Positions 10,813 through 21,418 of a stretch of DNA of 64,000 bases are shown here, one piece after another. Position 1 is the stretch's first letter; each line of letters begins with the position of its first letter. The position numbers were made by a program, and so were the translations under genes. The notes under the pieces were generated by a model that saw only the letters and a program-made list of their open reading frames with translations, had not been told where the DNA came from and ran no database searches. Where the stretch lies: assembly GCA_027493615.1 (NCBI GenBank), contig JAOSKK010000001.1:611629-675628 (forward strand), read 5' to 3'. The DNA is from Verrucomicrobiota bacterium (GTDB taxonomy: Bacteria; Verrucomicrobiota; Verrucomicrobiia; Limisphaerales; J093).

Positions 10813-12245
10813 ATGCAATCCTTCGCCTTCGCCCTCACGCTGGCCGGCCTTGCCGTTGCTCCTGCCACCGCGGCCGCCGCAGCCGACGCGGCGCCACCCA
10901 ACATCCTCTTCCTCCTCGCCGACGACCAATCCTTCGAGACCGTTCGCGCCTTCGGCCACACCGACATCGACACGCCGCACCTGGATCGCCTCGTGGCCCG
11001 AGGCACCACGTTCACCCACGCCTACAACATGGGTTCGTGGACCCCCGCCGTCTGCATCGCCTCCCGCACCATGCTGATCACCGGCCGTTCGCTGTGGCGC
11101 GCCCAGGCGATCCACCAGGTCATCGACCGCGAACGCGAGGCAGGCCGGCTCTGGCCGCAGCTCATGGCCGGGGCGGGTTACTTCACGGGGTTCACCGGCA
11201 AGTGGCACGTGAACACCGACACCACCAGGGTCTTCCAGGAAACCCGTCACCTCCGCGGCGGCATGCCCGGCGATACCCCGACGGCTACTGCCGACCGCCA
11301 GCCGACAAGCCCGATCCTTGGAGCCCGTTCGACCCGAAGTTCGGCGGCTATTGGGCGGGTGGAAGGCACTGGAGCGAGGTCACGGCCGACGACGCCGTCG
11401 CCTTCCTCGAAGCCCCGCGTGCGCCGGCCCAGCCCTTCTTCCTGTATGTCGCCTTCAACGCTCCGCACGATCCCCGCCAGTCGCCGTCGGCCTACTTGGA
11501 GCGTTACCCCTCGACCGGATCGCCGTGCCCACGAACTTCCTCCCCGTCTACCCTACCAGAGCGACATCGGCTGCGGACCGGACCTGCGCGACGAGCAACT
11601 GGCGCCCTTCCCCCGCACCCCCCACGCCGTGCAGGTCCACCGGCAGGAGTACTACGCTCTGATCACCCACCTCGACGCCCAGATCGGGCGCATCCTGGAT
11701 GCCCTGGAGCGTTCCGGTCAGGCGGGTCGCACGTGGGTCTTCTTCACTGCCGACCAAGGATTGTCGGTGGGCCACCACGGGCTGCTTGGGAAACAGAACC
11801 TCTACGAACACAGCCTGCGGGTGCCGTTCGTCGTGGCGGGACCCGACGTCAAAGCCGGCGCCACAATCACGACGCCCATCTATCTGCAGGACATCATGGC
11901 CACGGCCCTCGATCTCGCCCACGTCCCAAGGGCTGACACCCTCGAGTTTCACAGTCTGCTGCCTCTTCTCCGCGGCAAGACCTCCCCGCCACCCGCGACA
12001 CCATCTACGCCGCCTATCTCGATCTCCAGCGCGCCGTGATCCACGACGGCTGGAAGCTCCTCCTTTATCCGAAGGCCCGTGTCGCACGCCTGTACCACCT
12101 GGCCGTCGACCCGGGCGAAACCGGCGACCTGGCCAGCGACCCCGCGCACGAGGGCCGACGCCGGGCGCTGTTCCAGCGGTTACGCGCCCTGCAACAGGAA
12201 CTCGCCGATCCCCTCGACCTGACCGTCGCCTTCCCGCAACGATGA
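10813..12245 (+). CDS. Sulfatase 3, secreted, CxASR signature (four frameshifts)
   Basis: After a short signal peptide (MQSFAFALTLAGLAVAPATA) the protein reads PPNILFLLADDQSFETVRAFG and then CIASR, a Cys-type sulfatase signature with Ala in place of Pro; the target cysteine is residue 81. Other family stretches are GFTGKWHVNTD, PFFLYVAFNAPHDPRQSP, WVFFTADQGLSVGHHG and HSLRVPFVVAGPDV. Frame shifts lie near 11275, 11505, 11550 and 11990; correcting them gives about 477 residues ending DLTVAFPQR. The GHHGLLGKQNLYEH variant around the metal ligands separates it from sulfatases 1, 2 and 4, suggesting a different substrate. It follows sulfatase 2 by 16 bases. Confidence 0.82.
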
Positions 12246-12315
12246 GCCCCTGCTTACTCTCGCTGAATCTGTGGCGCAGGCGTCTCGCCTGCGGCTCCAT
12301 CCCGCAAAGCGTTAC

Positions 12316-12417
12316 GAAAGCGGGGGTGAACCCCCACACTCCAGACACTTGGCGAGGGGCGGAGACCGTGCGTCCCGCGCGAAGCGTCTGGAGTGCGTCC
12401 GGTTTACCGGCGCTTTC
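12316..12417. repeat. Dispersed hairpin repeat, family 1, copy A
   Basis: Two arms of about 40 bases are imperfect reverse complements: the left arm begins gaaagcgggggtgaa and continues to cactccagac, and the right arm runs from gcgaagcgtctggagtgcg to ggcgctttc. The loop is about 25 bases. The same sequence, diverged, occurs near 21290-21391 and 51605-51691. It lies between sulfatases 3 and 4. Its translation gives the nonsense string ECVRFTGAF, so open frames across it are not genes. It could act as a transcript-end stabiliser or a non-autonomous mobile element; neither is shown. Confidence 0.7.
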
Positions 12418-12444
12418 AGGCTCATGGCTACCGGGCAGCTCCGA

Positions 12445-13902
12445 ATGGAACCGGCCGCTTCCGTTGAGCTTTGGCCTTTGAGCTTTGAGCTTCGCCCTCC
12501 GCCCCTTGCCCCATCGAGTTCACGGCCCCTGAGCCGGTCCAAGCGGAACCGGCTGCTTCGCCTGAAGGCGGCCCTTCTGGCGGTGGGCCTGACAGCGTTG
12601 TCCGCGGCGCCTTTGGCTGCCGGCGACACCGCCCGGCCCAACGTGATCCTGATCCTGGCCGACGATCAAGGTTCTGTGGACCTGGGTTGTTACGGCGCCC
12701 GGGATCTGAACACGCCACACCTTGATGCTCTCGCCGCCCAGGGGTGCGCTTCACGCAGTTCTACGCCGCCGCCCCGGTCTGTTCCCCCTCCCGGGCGGGC
12801 ACGCTCACCGGGCGTTGGCCGGTCCGAGCGGGCGTCCCTGGCAACTGCGCCTCCCAGCGGGGGGCCGCCGGTGCCCTGCCGCCTGCCGAGGTCACCCTGG
12901 CCGAAATGTTCCGGGCGGCCGGTTATGCCACCGCGCACATCGGCAAATGGCATCTGGGCTACACGCCGGACACCCTGCCGCGTGCCCAGGGCTTTGACCA
13001 CTCGTTCGGCCATATGGGGGCTGCATCGACAACTACTCCCACTTCTTCTACTGGAGCGGCCCGAACGTTCACGACCTCTGGCGCAACGGCACGGAAGTCT
13101 TCCACGCCGGCGAGTATTTCCCCGATCTCATGGTGCAGGAAGCCGTCCGGTTCATGGAACAGCACCGCGAACGGCCCTTCTTCCTCTACTACGCCCTCAA
13201 CACCCCGCACTATCCCTATCAAGGCGATGCGAAGTGGGTCGAACGCTTCCAGCACCTGCCCTATCCCCGCAACCTCTACGCCGCGTTCCTTGCCGCCCAG
13301 GACGAACGCCTTGGCCGGCTGTTTGCCGCCGTTGATACCCTCGGCCTGCGTTCGCGGACCATCATCGTCTTCCACAGCGACAACGGCCATTCGACCGAGG
13401 AACGCGCTCACTTCGGGGGTGGCAGCGCCGGACCCTACCGCGGTGCCAAGTTCAGCCTCTTCGAGGGCGGCATCCGCCTGCCGGCCATCGTTTCCTGGCC
13501 GGGCAGCATCCCCGAGAACGAGGTCCGCAACCAGGTCGCCCACGCCTGCGATCTGCTCCCCACGCTCGCTGAGCTCACCGGCGTCCCCCGCCACCCGTCC
13601 GGTTGGACGGTCGCAGTCTTGCCGGTGTCCTCGCGGACCGCGGCGCGGCCAGCCCGCACGCGCAGCACTCGCTCCATTGGCAGGTCGGTCAGGGACCGCA
13701 TGCCGAGTGGGCGGTGCGTGAGGGCGACTGGAAGCTCCTGGGGAATGTGCAGGACTTCGGCGCTGACGGCCGCTCGCGCGGTCGGGTCTCGCTCTTCCTG
13801 GCCCACCTTGGGGAAGACCCCGGCGAAACCACCAATCGCGCCGACCAGCACCCCGACGTGGTCGCCCGCCTTCGTCGCCTCCACGAGCTACACTTGGACT
13901 GA
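12445..13902 (+). CDS. Sulfatase 4, secreted, Cys-type (three frameshifts)
   Basis: The fourth enzyme of the cluster has a signal segment RLLRLKAALLAVGLTALSAA followed by RPNVILILADDQGSVDLGCYG. The signature CSPSR sits in PVCSPSRAGTLTGRWPVRAG, and AHIGKWHLGYTPD, PFFLYYALNTPHYPYQ, VFHSDNGHSTEE and LFEGGIRLPAIVSWPG are standard sulfatase motifs. One-base deletions near 12740 (GGGG), 13020 (GGGGG) and 13605 join three frames into about 485 residues. The start is uncertain: ATG 12424 and ATG 12445 both leave an unusually long N-region before the signal peptide, and the true start may be hidden by another indel or be a non-ATG codon just before the arginine-rich stretch. Confidence 0.82.
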
Positions 13903-13917
13903 GCCGTCGCCGACCGT

Positions 13918-15121
13918 TCAAGGCCGTTCTTCCGCCTGCAGCTTCTGAAAGGCCTCGTCCCCCCACCAACGCGCGCAGGGCGGCGAGTCGCTGCTCGTAC
14001 AGCGCCGCCAGTCGCCGCGTCTGCTCGTCCGGCGGCAGGGAACTGTCCGCGAGCACTCGTGATCGTTCCTCGCTCGCCACCTGGTTGACCTGGTACATTG
14101 GCAGCACCTTCTCCGCCGCCACTCCGGCGCGCTCCGCGGCGGCGTAAGTCTGCTGAAACAATTTGTCCTGGCCGAGGCGGTGCCGCAGATAACGCGCCGG
14201 CCCGAGCTCACGCTCGTACGCCTGCTCGAGCTCAGGTGCCAGCGCCACCCGCCGGCGTTCACTCGCCGGATCGGTGGCGTCCCCCAGCTCGGCCAACTGC
14301 GCTTCGAGCGTGTCCGCTGCTCGGAACAGTTGGCGGAACTGGTCCGGTGTGGCCTCGAGTCCCGCGAGCTGCTCGCGCAGGCGCTCGGCGGTGGGCGAGG
14401 TGCGGAGCAGATACTCCTCGAGTTGCTCGGGATCGAGCACCGCTGCCAACTCGGCCCGGATGGCCCGTTGCACCCGGGCCGTTTCCGCTTCCGATGTCGG
14501 CGTCCCGCGCGTCCTGGCTTCCTCCGCCAGCGCGGCCAGCCGCTCACGCCCGCGCTGCTCAATCGCATGCACCTGGCGTCGCGCCTCCACGGACAGGCTG
14601 CCCAGGATCGGGCCGTCCAGATCGCTGTCCGGGATTCCGCCCGAGGCGGCCGGGAGACCCTCCTCCCAGCCGGGCCCCAGCAAGGTGGTCAACAGTTGAT
14701 GCCGCTCCGCCTCCAGTGCGGCCTGTCGGGCCTGCACTTCTGCGACCAAGGTGGCCTCGGGCTCCCGGCGCCACCATTGCTGCCGCAGACTGGGCACCTC
14801 GGCCTGGCGTCGGCGTTCGAACCAGGCCCCCACATCGGCCACGATGAGGTCGCGAATCGTCTCCGGCGGGCACCCGACGCTTCGCAGGTTCCGGATATAC
14901 GTCGGGTAATCGTCCGATTCGAGGTCCTGCCAGTTCAGGAAGCGAGGCTGGAGCACCAGGTTGGTGCGGATGGGCCGCAAGAGGTTGGTCACGATGGGAC
15001 GACGCACCACCTCCCGCGCGGGCGAGGGAACCGGCCGCAGTTCCCGCAGCCACGCCACCAGCAACACGCCGTTCAGCGCCAGCGACACCGTCAGCCAGAT
15101 CAGCCACCAGCGGGCTCGCAT
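13918..15121 (-). CDS. Membrane-anchored GCP-motif protein, paralog 1
   Basis: This is a roughly 400-residue protein of unknown function. A single N-terminal membrane segment (LIWLTVSLALNGVLLVAWL) is followed by a linker and then, at residues 64-90, the motif WQDLESDDYPTYIRNLR plus SVGCPPETIR. The rest is helical and rich in Glu, Gln, Arg and Ala, ending LEQRL-like helices and GDEAFQKLQAEERP. Two other genes here share the same architecture and motif (25534-26748 and 26745-28014). One extra G in a six-base run near 13960 shifts the last 15 residues, so the uncorrected frame misses the true stop at 13918. It starts 69 bases downstream of the LysR gene on the same strand. Single anchor plus long helical domain suggests a periplasmic or cell-envelope role, which is inference. 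Confidence 0.75.
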
Positions 15122-15190
15122 GCCGCTATTACTGGGGCCGAATCTCTCCCCCGCAAACCCAAAAACACCTGGCTTCCGCCGGGTGCCGGC

Positions 15191-16072
15191 TTAGAGCGGT
15201 TCCTTCAGCAGTGCAATAAACTGCTTCATCGCCGTGGACAGCACCTTGTTCTTCTTGTGGAGCACGGCCAGGGGACGCGCCAGATCGCCGTCGTCGATCT
15301 TCACCGCTGCCAGCGTCTTTTCCTGCACCTCTTCCTGCACGCACACCAGCGGCACAATCGAGATGCCCGCGTCAATCTCGACCGCACGCTTCACGGTTTC
15401 GACGTTGTCGAACTCCATCACCGGCACCACGTGCACCCCGTGCTCGCGGAACACCTTGTCCAGCGCCCTCCGCGTCGGGATGTCCGACTCGAACGCCACG
15501 AACTTCTGTCCGGCCAGCGCGCTGAGCTTCACGCTCTTGCTCCGCGCCAGCGGGTGGTTCGGGTGGCAGATCAGTCCCATGGGCTCCTTCCGCAGCGGCA
15601 CGATTTCGAGCTTGGGATCGCGGACGGGGTACGACACGATGCCCAGGTCCACCACGTTCCCCAGCACGTCCTCGTACACCTGGTTCGCCCGGCGGTATTC
15701 GACATGCACATTCACCGTCGGGTAGCTCTTCAGATACCGCTTGATGTACGGCGGCAGGTCGTGCAGCCCCACGCTGTAGATCGTTGCCACCCGCACGGTG
15801 CCCGAGATGATGTCCTTCAGCTCCTGCAACTGGCTGTGCAGCCGCTCGTAGGTCTGCACAATCTCCTTGCTGGCCTGATACAGCAACTCCCCTTCCCGCG
15901 TCAGCCGGAACTTCTTCTTGCTCCGCTCGATCAGCAGGGCCTTGAACTGGCGCTCGAGCGAGCTGATTTGTTGGCTGACCGCAGACTGGGTGATGTGATT
16001 GATTTGAGCCGCTTTCGTGAAGCTCTCGGTCTCGGTCAGATCGCAGTAAACCTTCAAGCTCTCAATTTGCAT
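15191..16072 (-). CDS. LysR-family transcriptional regulator
   Basis: The 293-residue protein has the normal LysR length. Residues 1-60 form the winged helix-turn-helix (FTKAAQINHITQSAVSQQIS, LERQFKALLIERSKKKFRLT) and residues about 90-290 the substrate-binding domain, including VHVEYRRANQVYEDV and FVAFESDIPTRRALD. The start MQIESLKVYCDLTETESF is where family homology begins; the frame is open upstream but shows no family sequence. The gene is divergent from fabD, 110 bases away, and upstream of GCP paralog 1. LysR proteins often control a divergent neighbour, so fabD or the downstream paralog are candidate targets. The effector is unknown. Confidence 0.9.
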   Translation of the reverse strand: MQIESLKVYCDLTETESFTKAAQINHITQSAVSQQISSLERQFKALLIERSKKKFRLTREGELLYQASKEIVQTYERLHSQLQELKDIISGTVRVATIYSVGLHDLPPYIKRYLKSYPTVNVHVEYRRANQVYEDVLGNVVDLGIVSYPVRDPKLEIVPLRKEPMGLICHPNHPLARSKSVKLSALAGQKFVAFESDIPTRRALDKVFREHGVHVVPVMEFDNVETVKRAVEIDAGISIVPLVCVQEEVQEKTLAAVKIDDGDLARPLAVLHKKNKVLSTAMKQFIALLKEPL

Positions 16073-16181
16073 GAGCAAGGATGAACCGATGTTTGACCGG
16101 CAGTCAACACCTTTAATGGGTGCTCTGGCGACTCGCGGCTTCCCTTTCCGCCCCCGCTCGGCTCTAGTAGCGGCGGAACTT

Positions 16182-17107
16182 ATGCTCAAGACCGCGCTGC
16201 TCTTCGCCGGCCAGGGCGCCCAGGCCGTTGGCATGGGCCAGGACCTCGCCGCCTGCTCTCCCACCGCCCGCGCCTGGTTCGACCAGGCCAACGCCATTCT
16301 GGGCTATGACCTCGCCCACCTCTGCTTCCACGGCCCCGAGGCCGAACTCACCCGCACCGAGCACGCCCAGCCCGGGATCTTTCTCGTTGGCTGGGTGGCC
16401 TTCCAGTTGCTGCGGGAACGCCTGCCGGACTTCGCCTACCATGCCGCCGCGGGATTGTCCCTGGGCGAGTTCACCGCCCTGACGGCCGCCGGGAGTCTCC
16501 GCTTCGACGATGCCCTCCGCGTGGTGCGCCAGCGCGGACGGTTCATGCAGGAGGCTTGCGCTGCCACCCAGGGGGGTATGGCCGCCGTCCTGGGGCTGGA
16601 GGAAGCCCCCTTGCGCGAGGTGTGCGAGGTTGCCGGCGTCACCCTCGCCAACCTCAACTGCCCCGGCCAGCTCGTGATTTCGGGTCCGTCCGACCGGATG
16701 GCTCAAGCTTGCGAGATGGCCCGGGCCAAAGGGGCCCGCCGGGCCCTGCCCTGGCCGTCGCCGGGGCCTACCACTCCCCCCTGATGGCCAGCGCCCAACC
16801 CCGGCTGGCGGCCGAACTCGCCGGCATCCCGATCGTGGCGCCCGCCGTCCCCGTCGTTTCCAATGTGACCGGGGAGCCTCACGCCGGCCCGGAGAGCATC
16901 CGCGCACGGCTGGTCGAACAAGTCACTGCCCCGGTGTATTGGGAACGATCCATCCGATACCTGCTCGCCGAGGGCTTCACGCGCTTCATCGAACTGGGTC
17001 CCGGCACCGCCCTGACTGGTTTCCTCAAGCGCATCGACAAGAACGCGTTGGCACTGAACATCGCCGATCCGGCCAGTCTCGAGGCCACCGTGCGCTCGCT
17101 GCGTTAG
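16182..17107 (+). CDS. fabD: Malonyl-CoA:acyl carrier protein transacylase (one frameshift)
   Basis: FabD transfers malonyl groups from CoA to acyl carrier protein, the loading step of fatty-acid synthesis. The start MLKTALLFAGQGAQAVGMG is canonical. The nucleophile motif reads AAGLSLGEFTAL, with Leu in place of the commoner His after the first Gly, a variant also found in real FabDs. LANLNCPGQLVISG and the catalytic-His segment AGAYHSPLM follow. A one-base deletion near 16745-16755 in a G/C-rich run splits the protein; joined length is about 308 residues. It ends FIELGPGTALTGFLKRIDKN. Because fatty-acid synthesis needs this enzyme, the shift is most likely a sequence error. It stands alone without other fab genes nearby. 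Confidence 0.92.
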
Positions 17108-17146
17108 CGCGGAGGTTGCGCACCGCCCACGCAACCGCGACTGGCC

Positions 17147-17169
17147 GTAGGCGCCGACGTGAGGAGGCG
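17147..17169. repeat. Dispersed repeat, family 2, single copy
   Basis: The 23-base core (gtaggcgccgacgtgagg plus aggcg) lies between the convergent fabD and carA genes. The identical core occurs at 25420-25442, inverted at 25464-25486, and at 56920-56942. Here only one arm is present, followed by a partial echo (tcggcgtgaga). Confidence 0.75.
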
Positions 17170-17221
17170 TCGGCGTGAGAGGGGGAATGGTCCGTGCGCC
17201 TCCTGCCGCGGCGGTTGGTTC

Positions 17222-18384
17222 TCAGCCGCGCCGCTCGATGAGCTCACGGAACTCCTGGAACAGGGGCGTCGAATCGTGCGGGCCGGGCGAGGCTTCCGGG
17301 TGGTATTGCACGCAGAAAAGGGGCTTGGTCTTGTGGCGGAGACCTTCGACCGTCTGGTCGTTGAGGTTGATGCGGTTCACCGTCACATCCGGGGGCAGGG
17401 ATTTCGGATCCACCGCGTAGCCGTGATTCTGCGAAGTGATTTCGACGCGGCCGGTTTCGAAGTCCTTGACGGGCTGGTTGGCACCGCGGTGGCCGAACTT
17501 GAGCTTGAAGGTTCTGCCACCCAACGCCTGCCCAAGGATCTGGTGTCCGAGACAGATGCCAAAGAGCGGCATGCCGTGGCGGATCAAGTCGCCGATGGCT
17601 TCGACCGCGTAGGGCAGGGCGGACGGGTCCCCGGGCCCGTTGGACAGGAAGACGCCGGCCGGTTGTCGGCGCAGGACCTCCGCGGCGGGGGTCCAGGCGG
17701 GGACGACATGGGCGCGGAAGCCGTGCTGCCGCAGGCGGCGCAGGATGTTGTACTTGATGCCGAAATCATAGGCGACGATGGGGATATCCGCCGGCGGAAG
17801 CGGGGCGTGCGCCGCCGGCGCCTCGGGGATTCGTGGGGTCCGAAGGCGAGGCGGAAACGGGCGCTCTGGCGGTCCTCGGGATCCCAATCGAAGGCCTGGC
17901 GATGGCTGACCTCCTTCACGTAATCGACGCCCGCCAATCCCGGCCATGCGCGCGCCCGGGCCAGCGCCTCCTCCACGGCGAGTCCCTCGGTTGAGATCAG
18001 CCCGTTCAGGGCGCCCCGGACGCGCAGCCGCTTGGTCAGCGCGCGGGTATCTACGCCCGCGATCCCGGGGATGCCGTGGCGGCCGAGGTAGTCTGCCAGG
18101 GTCGAGTCCGCCCGCCAGTTGCTGACGATCGGGGACAGTTCGCGGACCACGAAGCCGCTGACGTGGGGCTGCCACGACTCGACGTCGACGGCGTTGACGC
18201 CGTAGTTGCCGATGTGCGGATAGGTCATCGTGACGATCTGGGCCTTGTAGGACGGATCGGTGAGGATCTCCTGGTAGCCGGTCATCGAAGTGTTGAAGCA
18301 CACCTCGCCGCAGGCGGTGGCCCGGGCCCCGAAAGCGGTGCCCTGCCAGAACGTGCCGTCTTCGAGCGCCAGAATTGCCTTCAT
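17222..18384 (-). CDS. carA: Carbamoyl-phosphate synthase small (glutaminase) subunit (one frameshift)
   Basis: CarA hydrolyses glutamine and passes ammonia to CarB for carbamoyl phosphate, feeding arginine and pyrimidine synthesis. The N-terminal half reads [37 protein letters not shown] and [19 protein letters not shown]. The C-terminal class I glutaminase domain has [11 protein letters not shown], the nucleophile in [10 protein letters not shown] and the [13 protein letters not shown] segment with the catalytic His and Glu. One missing base near 17830 joins the two frames, about 388 residues in all. The start [10 protein letters not shown] is chosen by family alignment; four further codons upstream are open. 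carB is not in the window. It is convergent with fabD. Confidence 0.93.
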
Positions 18385-18450
18385 CGATGCCGCCATGCGC
18401 GGCGCGATGCTAAGGCGGGACCACCCGCGGTCAACGGGAAAGCCGAACCG

Positions 18451-20091
18451 TCAGAACCAGTCGAGTTGCAGCCGGGTATCGGCGTGCTGCCAGGCCGTGT
18501 CGAAGAGGCGTCGCACCAGGGCTGCCGACTCGGTCTTGCCCTGGCCGCGCAGGCTGGCCTCGAGCCCGAGGAGGCCCCACGGGTTCCGCGGGAAACGCTG
18601 GAGGTCCTGCCGGAAGACCGCCTCAGCCTTGGCCGGTTCTCCGTTCTGAAGCCACGCGACGCCGAGGGTGGGACGCACCGGGATGGGCCAGAAGGTCGGT
18701 TCCATGTAGGGCAGGGCATCCTCCGCGGCCACGGCTTGTTCGAGGTGTTGGATGCAGCCCGGCAGGTCGTTGCGAGCGCCGGCGACCTTGGCGGCCAGCC
18801 AGTGATTGGGGACCGCCAGGGTGCTCGAGACCGGGAAGATCGGGGAATCCAGTTTGCGCACCGCCTCACCTTCGGTCCACTGCACGAGCGCCGCGTGTTC
18901 GCGGGCGGCGGCTTCGACCTGTCCCGTGGCCACCAGTGCCAGGCCACGTGCGAAGTGCCAGAGGACACGGTCCACGAGGAACTCGTCGTTCGCCGCGGGT
19001 TCGGGCAGAGCCAGCAGTTCACGCCATTGACCGAAGCGAGCGAGGGTCAACCAGGGTAGGTGGCGGAGTCGCGGGGCTTCGAGGGCCTTGTTCGGACCGC
19101 AGTAATTGTCGTTGGCGTAACGGGCCGCCTTGCGCGCCGTGCGGAGGGCGTCGGCGCTCCGACCCTCGAACAGTTGGGCCCACCAGAGGAAATGCAGATT
19201 GTGCGGGTAGTAAACGCCGGGATAGAAGCCCTGGGCGCGACAGCTCCGGATATAGTCCTGGTCGGCCTGCACGGCGCGCTCGTTGGCCAGCGTGGCGTCG
19301 CGGTACTGCCCGACGCGCATGTAGATGTGCGAGGGCATATGCACAAGGTGGCCGGCACCCGGCGCAAAGAAGCGCAGCCGGTCGGCCGCCGGGAGCCCCA
19401 GTTCGGGGGTGGGACCGGCCTCCACTGCGTGGATGAAGAGGTGGTTGGCCCCCGGATGATCCGGGTCACGCAGCAGCACGTGACGCAGCGCCGCCAGGGC
19501 CTCTTCGGTCTCCGGCTTGGGCGAGCGATCTCCCGTCCAGTAATCCCAGGGCATCGTGTTCATCAGCGCCTCGGCAAACAGGGCCTGGGCATCCAGATCG
19601 TCCGGATATTGCCGCACCAGTCCGCGCATGGCGTCGGCAAACGCCCGGTCCAGCGCCGCCCGATCCTCGGCATGTTCGGCTTGGTAGCGCGTTTGCAGGG
19701 CGGCGATGTAGGCCTGCTCGCGCGGGCTTGCGGCGGATGCCCGGTCCAGCGCCTCGCGGAGCGCGGCCCAGGCGGCGGCGGTGTCCTCCGCCGACATGGG
19801 GCGGTTGACATGGGGCCCATGGGCGTAGGCCACCCCCCAGTAGGCCATCGCACACCCCGGGTCTAAATGTGCCGCGGAACGGAAAGCCCGGATCGCCTCC
19901 GGATGATTGAACCCGTACAGCAGGATCATTCCCTGGTCGAAGTACTTCTGGGCCCGGCTGGACGCGGTCGTGACGGGGTGATGCAGCGAGCCCAGATCCG
20001 GGAGGAGCGGTCCGGGGAGTTTCTCCCGATCCGCGGCGGCGGCGGCGGCCGAAGCCAGGAGAAGTGAAGTGGCAAGAAGCAGTCGTTTCAT
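18451..20091 (-). CDS. Secreted tetratricopeptide-repeat protein
   Basis: This intact 546-residue protein begins with a signal peptide (MKRLLLATSLLLASAAAAAA). The mature part is made of TPR-like helix pairs, for example SRAQKYFDQGMILLYGFNH, AIRAFRSAAHLDPGCAMAY and PAKAEAVFRQDLQRFPRNPW. Distinctive conserved blocks are YWGVAYAHGPHVNRP, GANHLFIHAVEAGP and GHLVHMPSHIYMRVGQY. The His-rich HMPSHIYMR block suggests a metal site, but this is only inferred. It resembles widely distributed TPR proteins of unknown function. The start at 20091 is fixed by the signal peptide; the frame is open upstream with no family sequence. It lies 66 bases upstream of carA on the same strand. Confidence 0.82.
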   Translation of the reverse strand: MKRLLLATSLLLASAAAAAADREKLPGPLLPDLGSLHHPVTTASSRAQKYFDQGMILLYGFNHPEAIRAFRSAAHLDPGCAMAYWGVAYAHGPHVNRPMSAEDTAAAWAALREALDRASAASPREQAYIAALQTRYQAEHAEDRAALDRAFADAMRGLVRQYPDDLDAQALFAEALMNTMPWDYWTGDRSPKPETEEALAALRHVLLRDPDHPGANHLFIHAVEAGPTPELGLPAADRLRFFAPGAGHLVHMPSHIYMRVGQYRDATLANERAVQADQDYIRSCRAQGFYPGVYYPHNLHFLWWAQLFEGRSADALRTARKAARYANDNYCGPNKALEAPRLRHLPWLTLARFGQWRELLALPEPAANDEFLVDRVLWHFARGLALVATGQVEAAAREHAALVQWTEGEAVRKLDSPIFPVSSTLAVPNHWLAAKVAGARNDLPGCIQHLEQAVAAEDALPYMEPTFWPIPVRPTLGVAWLQNGEPAKAEAVFRQDLQRFPRNPWGLLGLEASLRGQGKTESAALVRRLFDTAWQHADTRLQLDWF

Positions 20092-20367
20092 CGTTCGCTG
20101 TCGGTCTGCGACCCGGTGACCGGGTCGCCGCCGAACCCGGCACCCGACGATGGTGCCGGCGCCGGGTCCGCGCGGAAGAACTGTGTCCAACTTGGGCCGC
20201 TCGCCGGCTTTGTCAATGAGAGATTTGAACAGTACTCATTTCATAACCTCATTTTAGGTTCGGGGAGGGGTTCGTCGGCGCGGGGCGCAGTCGCTCGCGA
20301 TTCGCAAGCTGGCCGACGGGAACCGATTCCGCTTGGCGAGACGGTCGGGACCGCCTTCTCTTTCCGC

Positions 20368-21240
20368 ATGAACAACGAAACTCCGCCCAGCGCGCTCAGG
20401 TTAAGTCCGGTCGTTCCCGTGATGCTCCTCGCCTGCTTCGGTCTCCGCCCCGTCTTGACGGCGCACGCGGCGGAGCCGGTCGACCCCGGGACGCGCCGGG
20501 ACGAACTTTCTGGCCACAACGGTCTATGCGGCGGACGCGGACAGCGCGCTGCTGGCGCGGTTCGAGGGGTTGCGCGTGGCGGATGTGACCGATGGGTTGG
20601 ACGCGGTCGGTCTGCACAACATCGGGTTGATGGATCCGGCCATCCATCCGCTGTGGCGCGATCCTGAACGGTATACCCACCGTTTCATCGGGATTGCCGT
20701 CACGGCCCGGTACGTGCCCACGCAACTGCCGCCGGCCGGGGCACGATCAGTGGTCGACTACGACCGGTGGGCGGGCGACTGGTACCGGCAACGGTCACCT
20801 GAACCGTTCGTGCCGTTGCTGCGGCCCGGTTCCGCCCTGGTAATCGAGGATGCGCCCGCGGCCGACGTGGGGTCGATCGGTTCCAATAACATTCTGAGCT
20901 GGAAGCTCCGGGGTTGTGTCGGCGTGGTCACCAGTGCCACGGCGCGAGACACGGACGAGATCGTCACCCAGAAGGTACCGCTATATCTCCGGCACCCGGG
21001 TCGTGGCATTCGTCCCGGCCGGAACGAGATCGAGTCAGTCAATCGCCCGGTCGTCGTGGGTGGGGTAACAGTGTTCCCGGGGGACGTGATCGTGGCGGAT
21101 GGGGATGGCGTGGTGGTGGTCCCGAGGGCACGGGCTGCCGAGGTGGCGGACTACGCGCAGGGTATTCTCGCGGGCGACAAGGCGGGGCGTCGCGATCTTT
21201 ATCAGAGACTCGGCCTGCCCTCCGACCCTCCGTGGAGTAG
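20368..21240 (+). CDS. Secreted RraA-like (HMG/CHA aldolase-type fold) protein, frameshifted
   Basis: An N-terminal signal segment (LRLSPVVPVMLLACFGLRPV) is followed, after a one-base shift near 20505, by FEGLRVADVTDGLDAVGL, the opening of the RraA/MenG-like fold. The ligand-site pattern appears as SIGSNNILSWKLRGCVGVV followed by TSATARDTDEI. The fold includes aldolases of 4-hydroxy-4-methyl-2-oxoglutarate and the RNase E inhibitor RraA; export argues against the RNase role. A second shift is likely near 21225: in that frame a TAG at 21238-21240 closes the protein after YQRLGLPSDP, whereas the uncorrected frame runs on through a dispersed repeat to 21505. Divergent from the TPR gene. Confidence 0.7.
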
Positions 21241-21289
21241 CGGGAGGGGGATGGGGGCAGACACAAAGTGCCGCTTCGAGGGGGGACGA

Positions 21290-21391
21290 AAAGCGCTGCT
21301 GGAAGACAGCGCACTCCAGACGCTCCGCGCTCGTTTACCGCGTTGGGCCTCGCGAAGCGTGTGGGAGTGCGTGCGGTTCACCGCCGCTTTG
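21290..21391. repeat. Dispersed hairpin repeat, family 1, copy B
   Basis: The left arm contains gcgcactccagacgctccgc and the right arm gcgaagcgtgtgggagtgcg followed by gcggttcaccgccgcttt. It is the same family as 12316-12417 and 51605-51691. It lies between the convergent RraA-like and PEP-CTERM genes, upstream of a strong terminator hairpin. The open frame crossing it (WECVRFTAAL) is not genuine coding. Confidence 0.7.
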
Positions 21392-21418
21392 CGTCACGCA
21401 GCTCTGTCGGACAAGCCC

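Noticed and set aside
14180..16084. Open frame of about 630 codons on the plus strand
   Set aside because: It runs antisense through GCP paralog 1 and the LysR gene and its composition is that of a shadow frame.
16441..16480. FabD with Leu instead of His in the GHSLGE motif, as a possible inactive enzyme
   Set aside because: The GLSLGE form is found in active FabDs, and the nucleophile Ser and the catalytic His segment are present.
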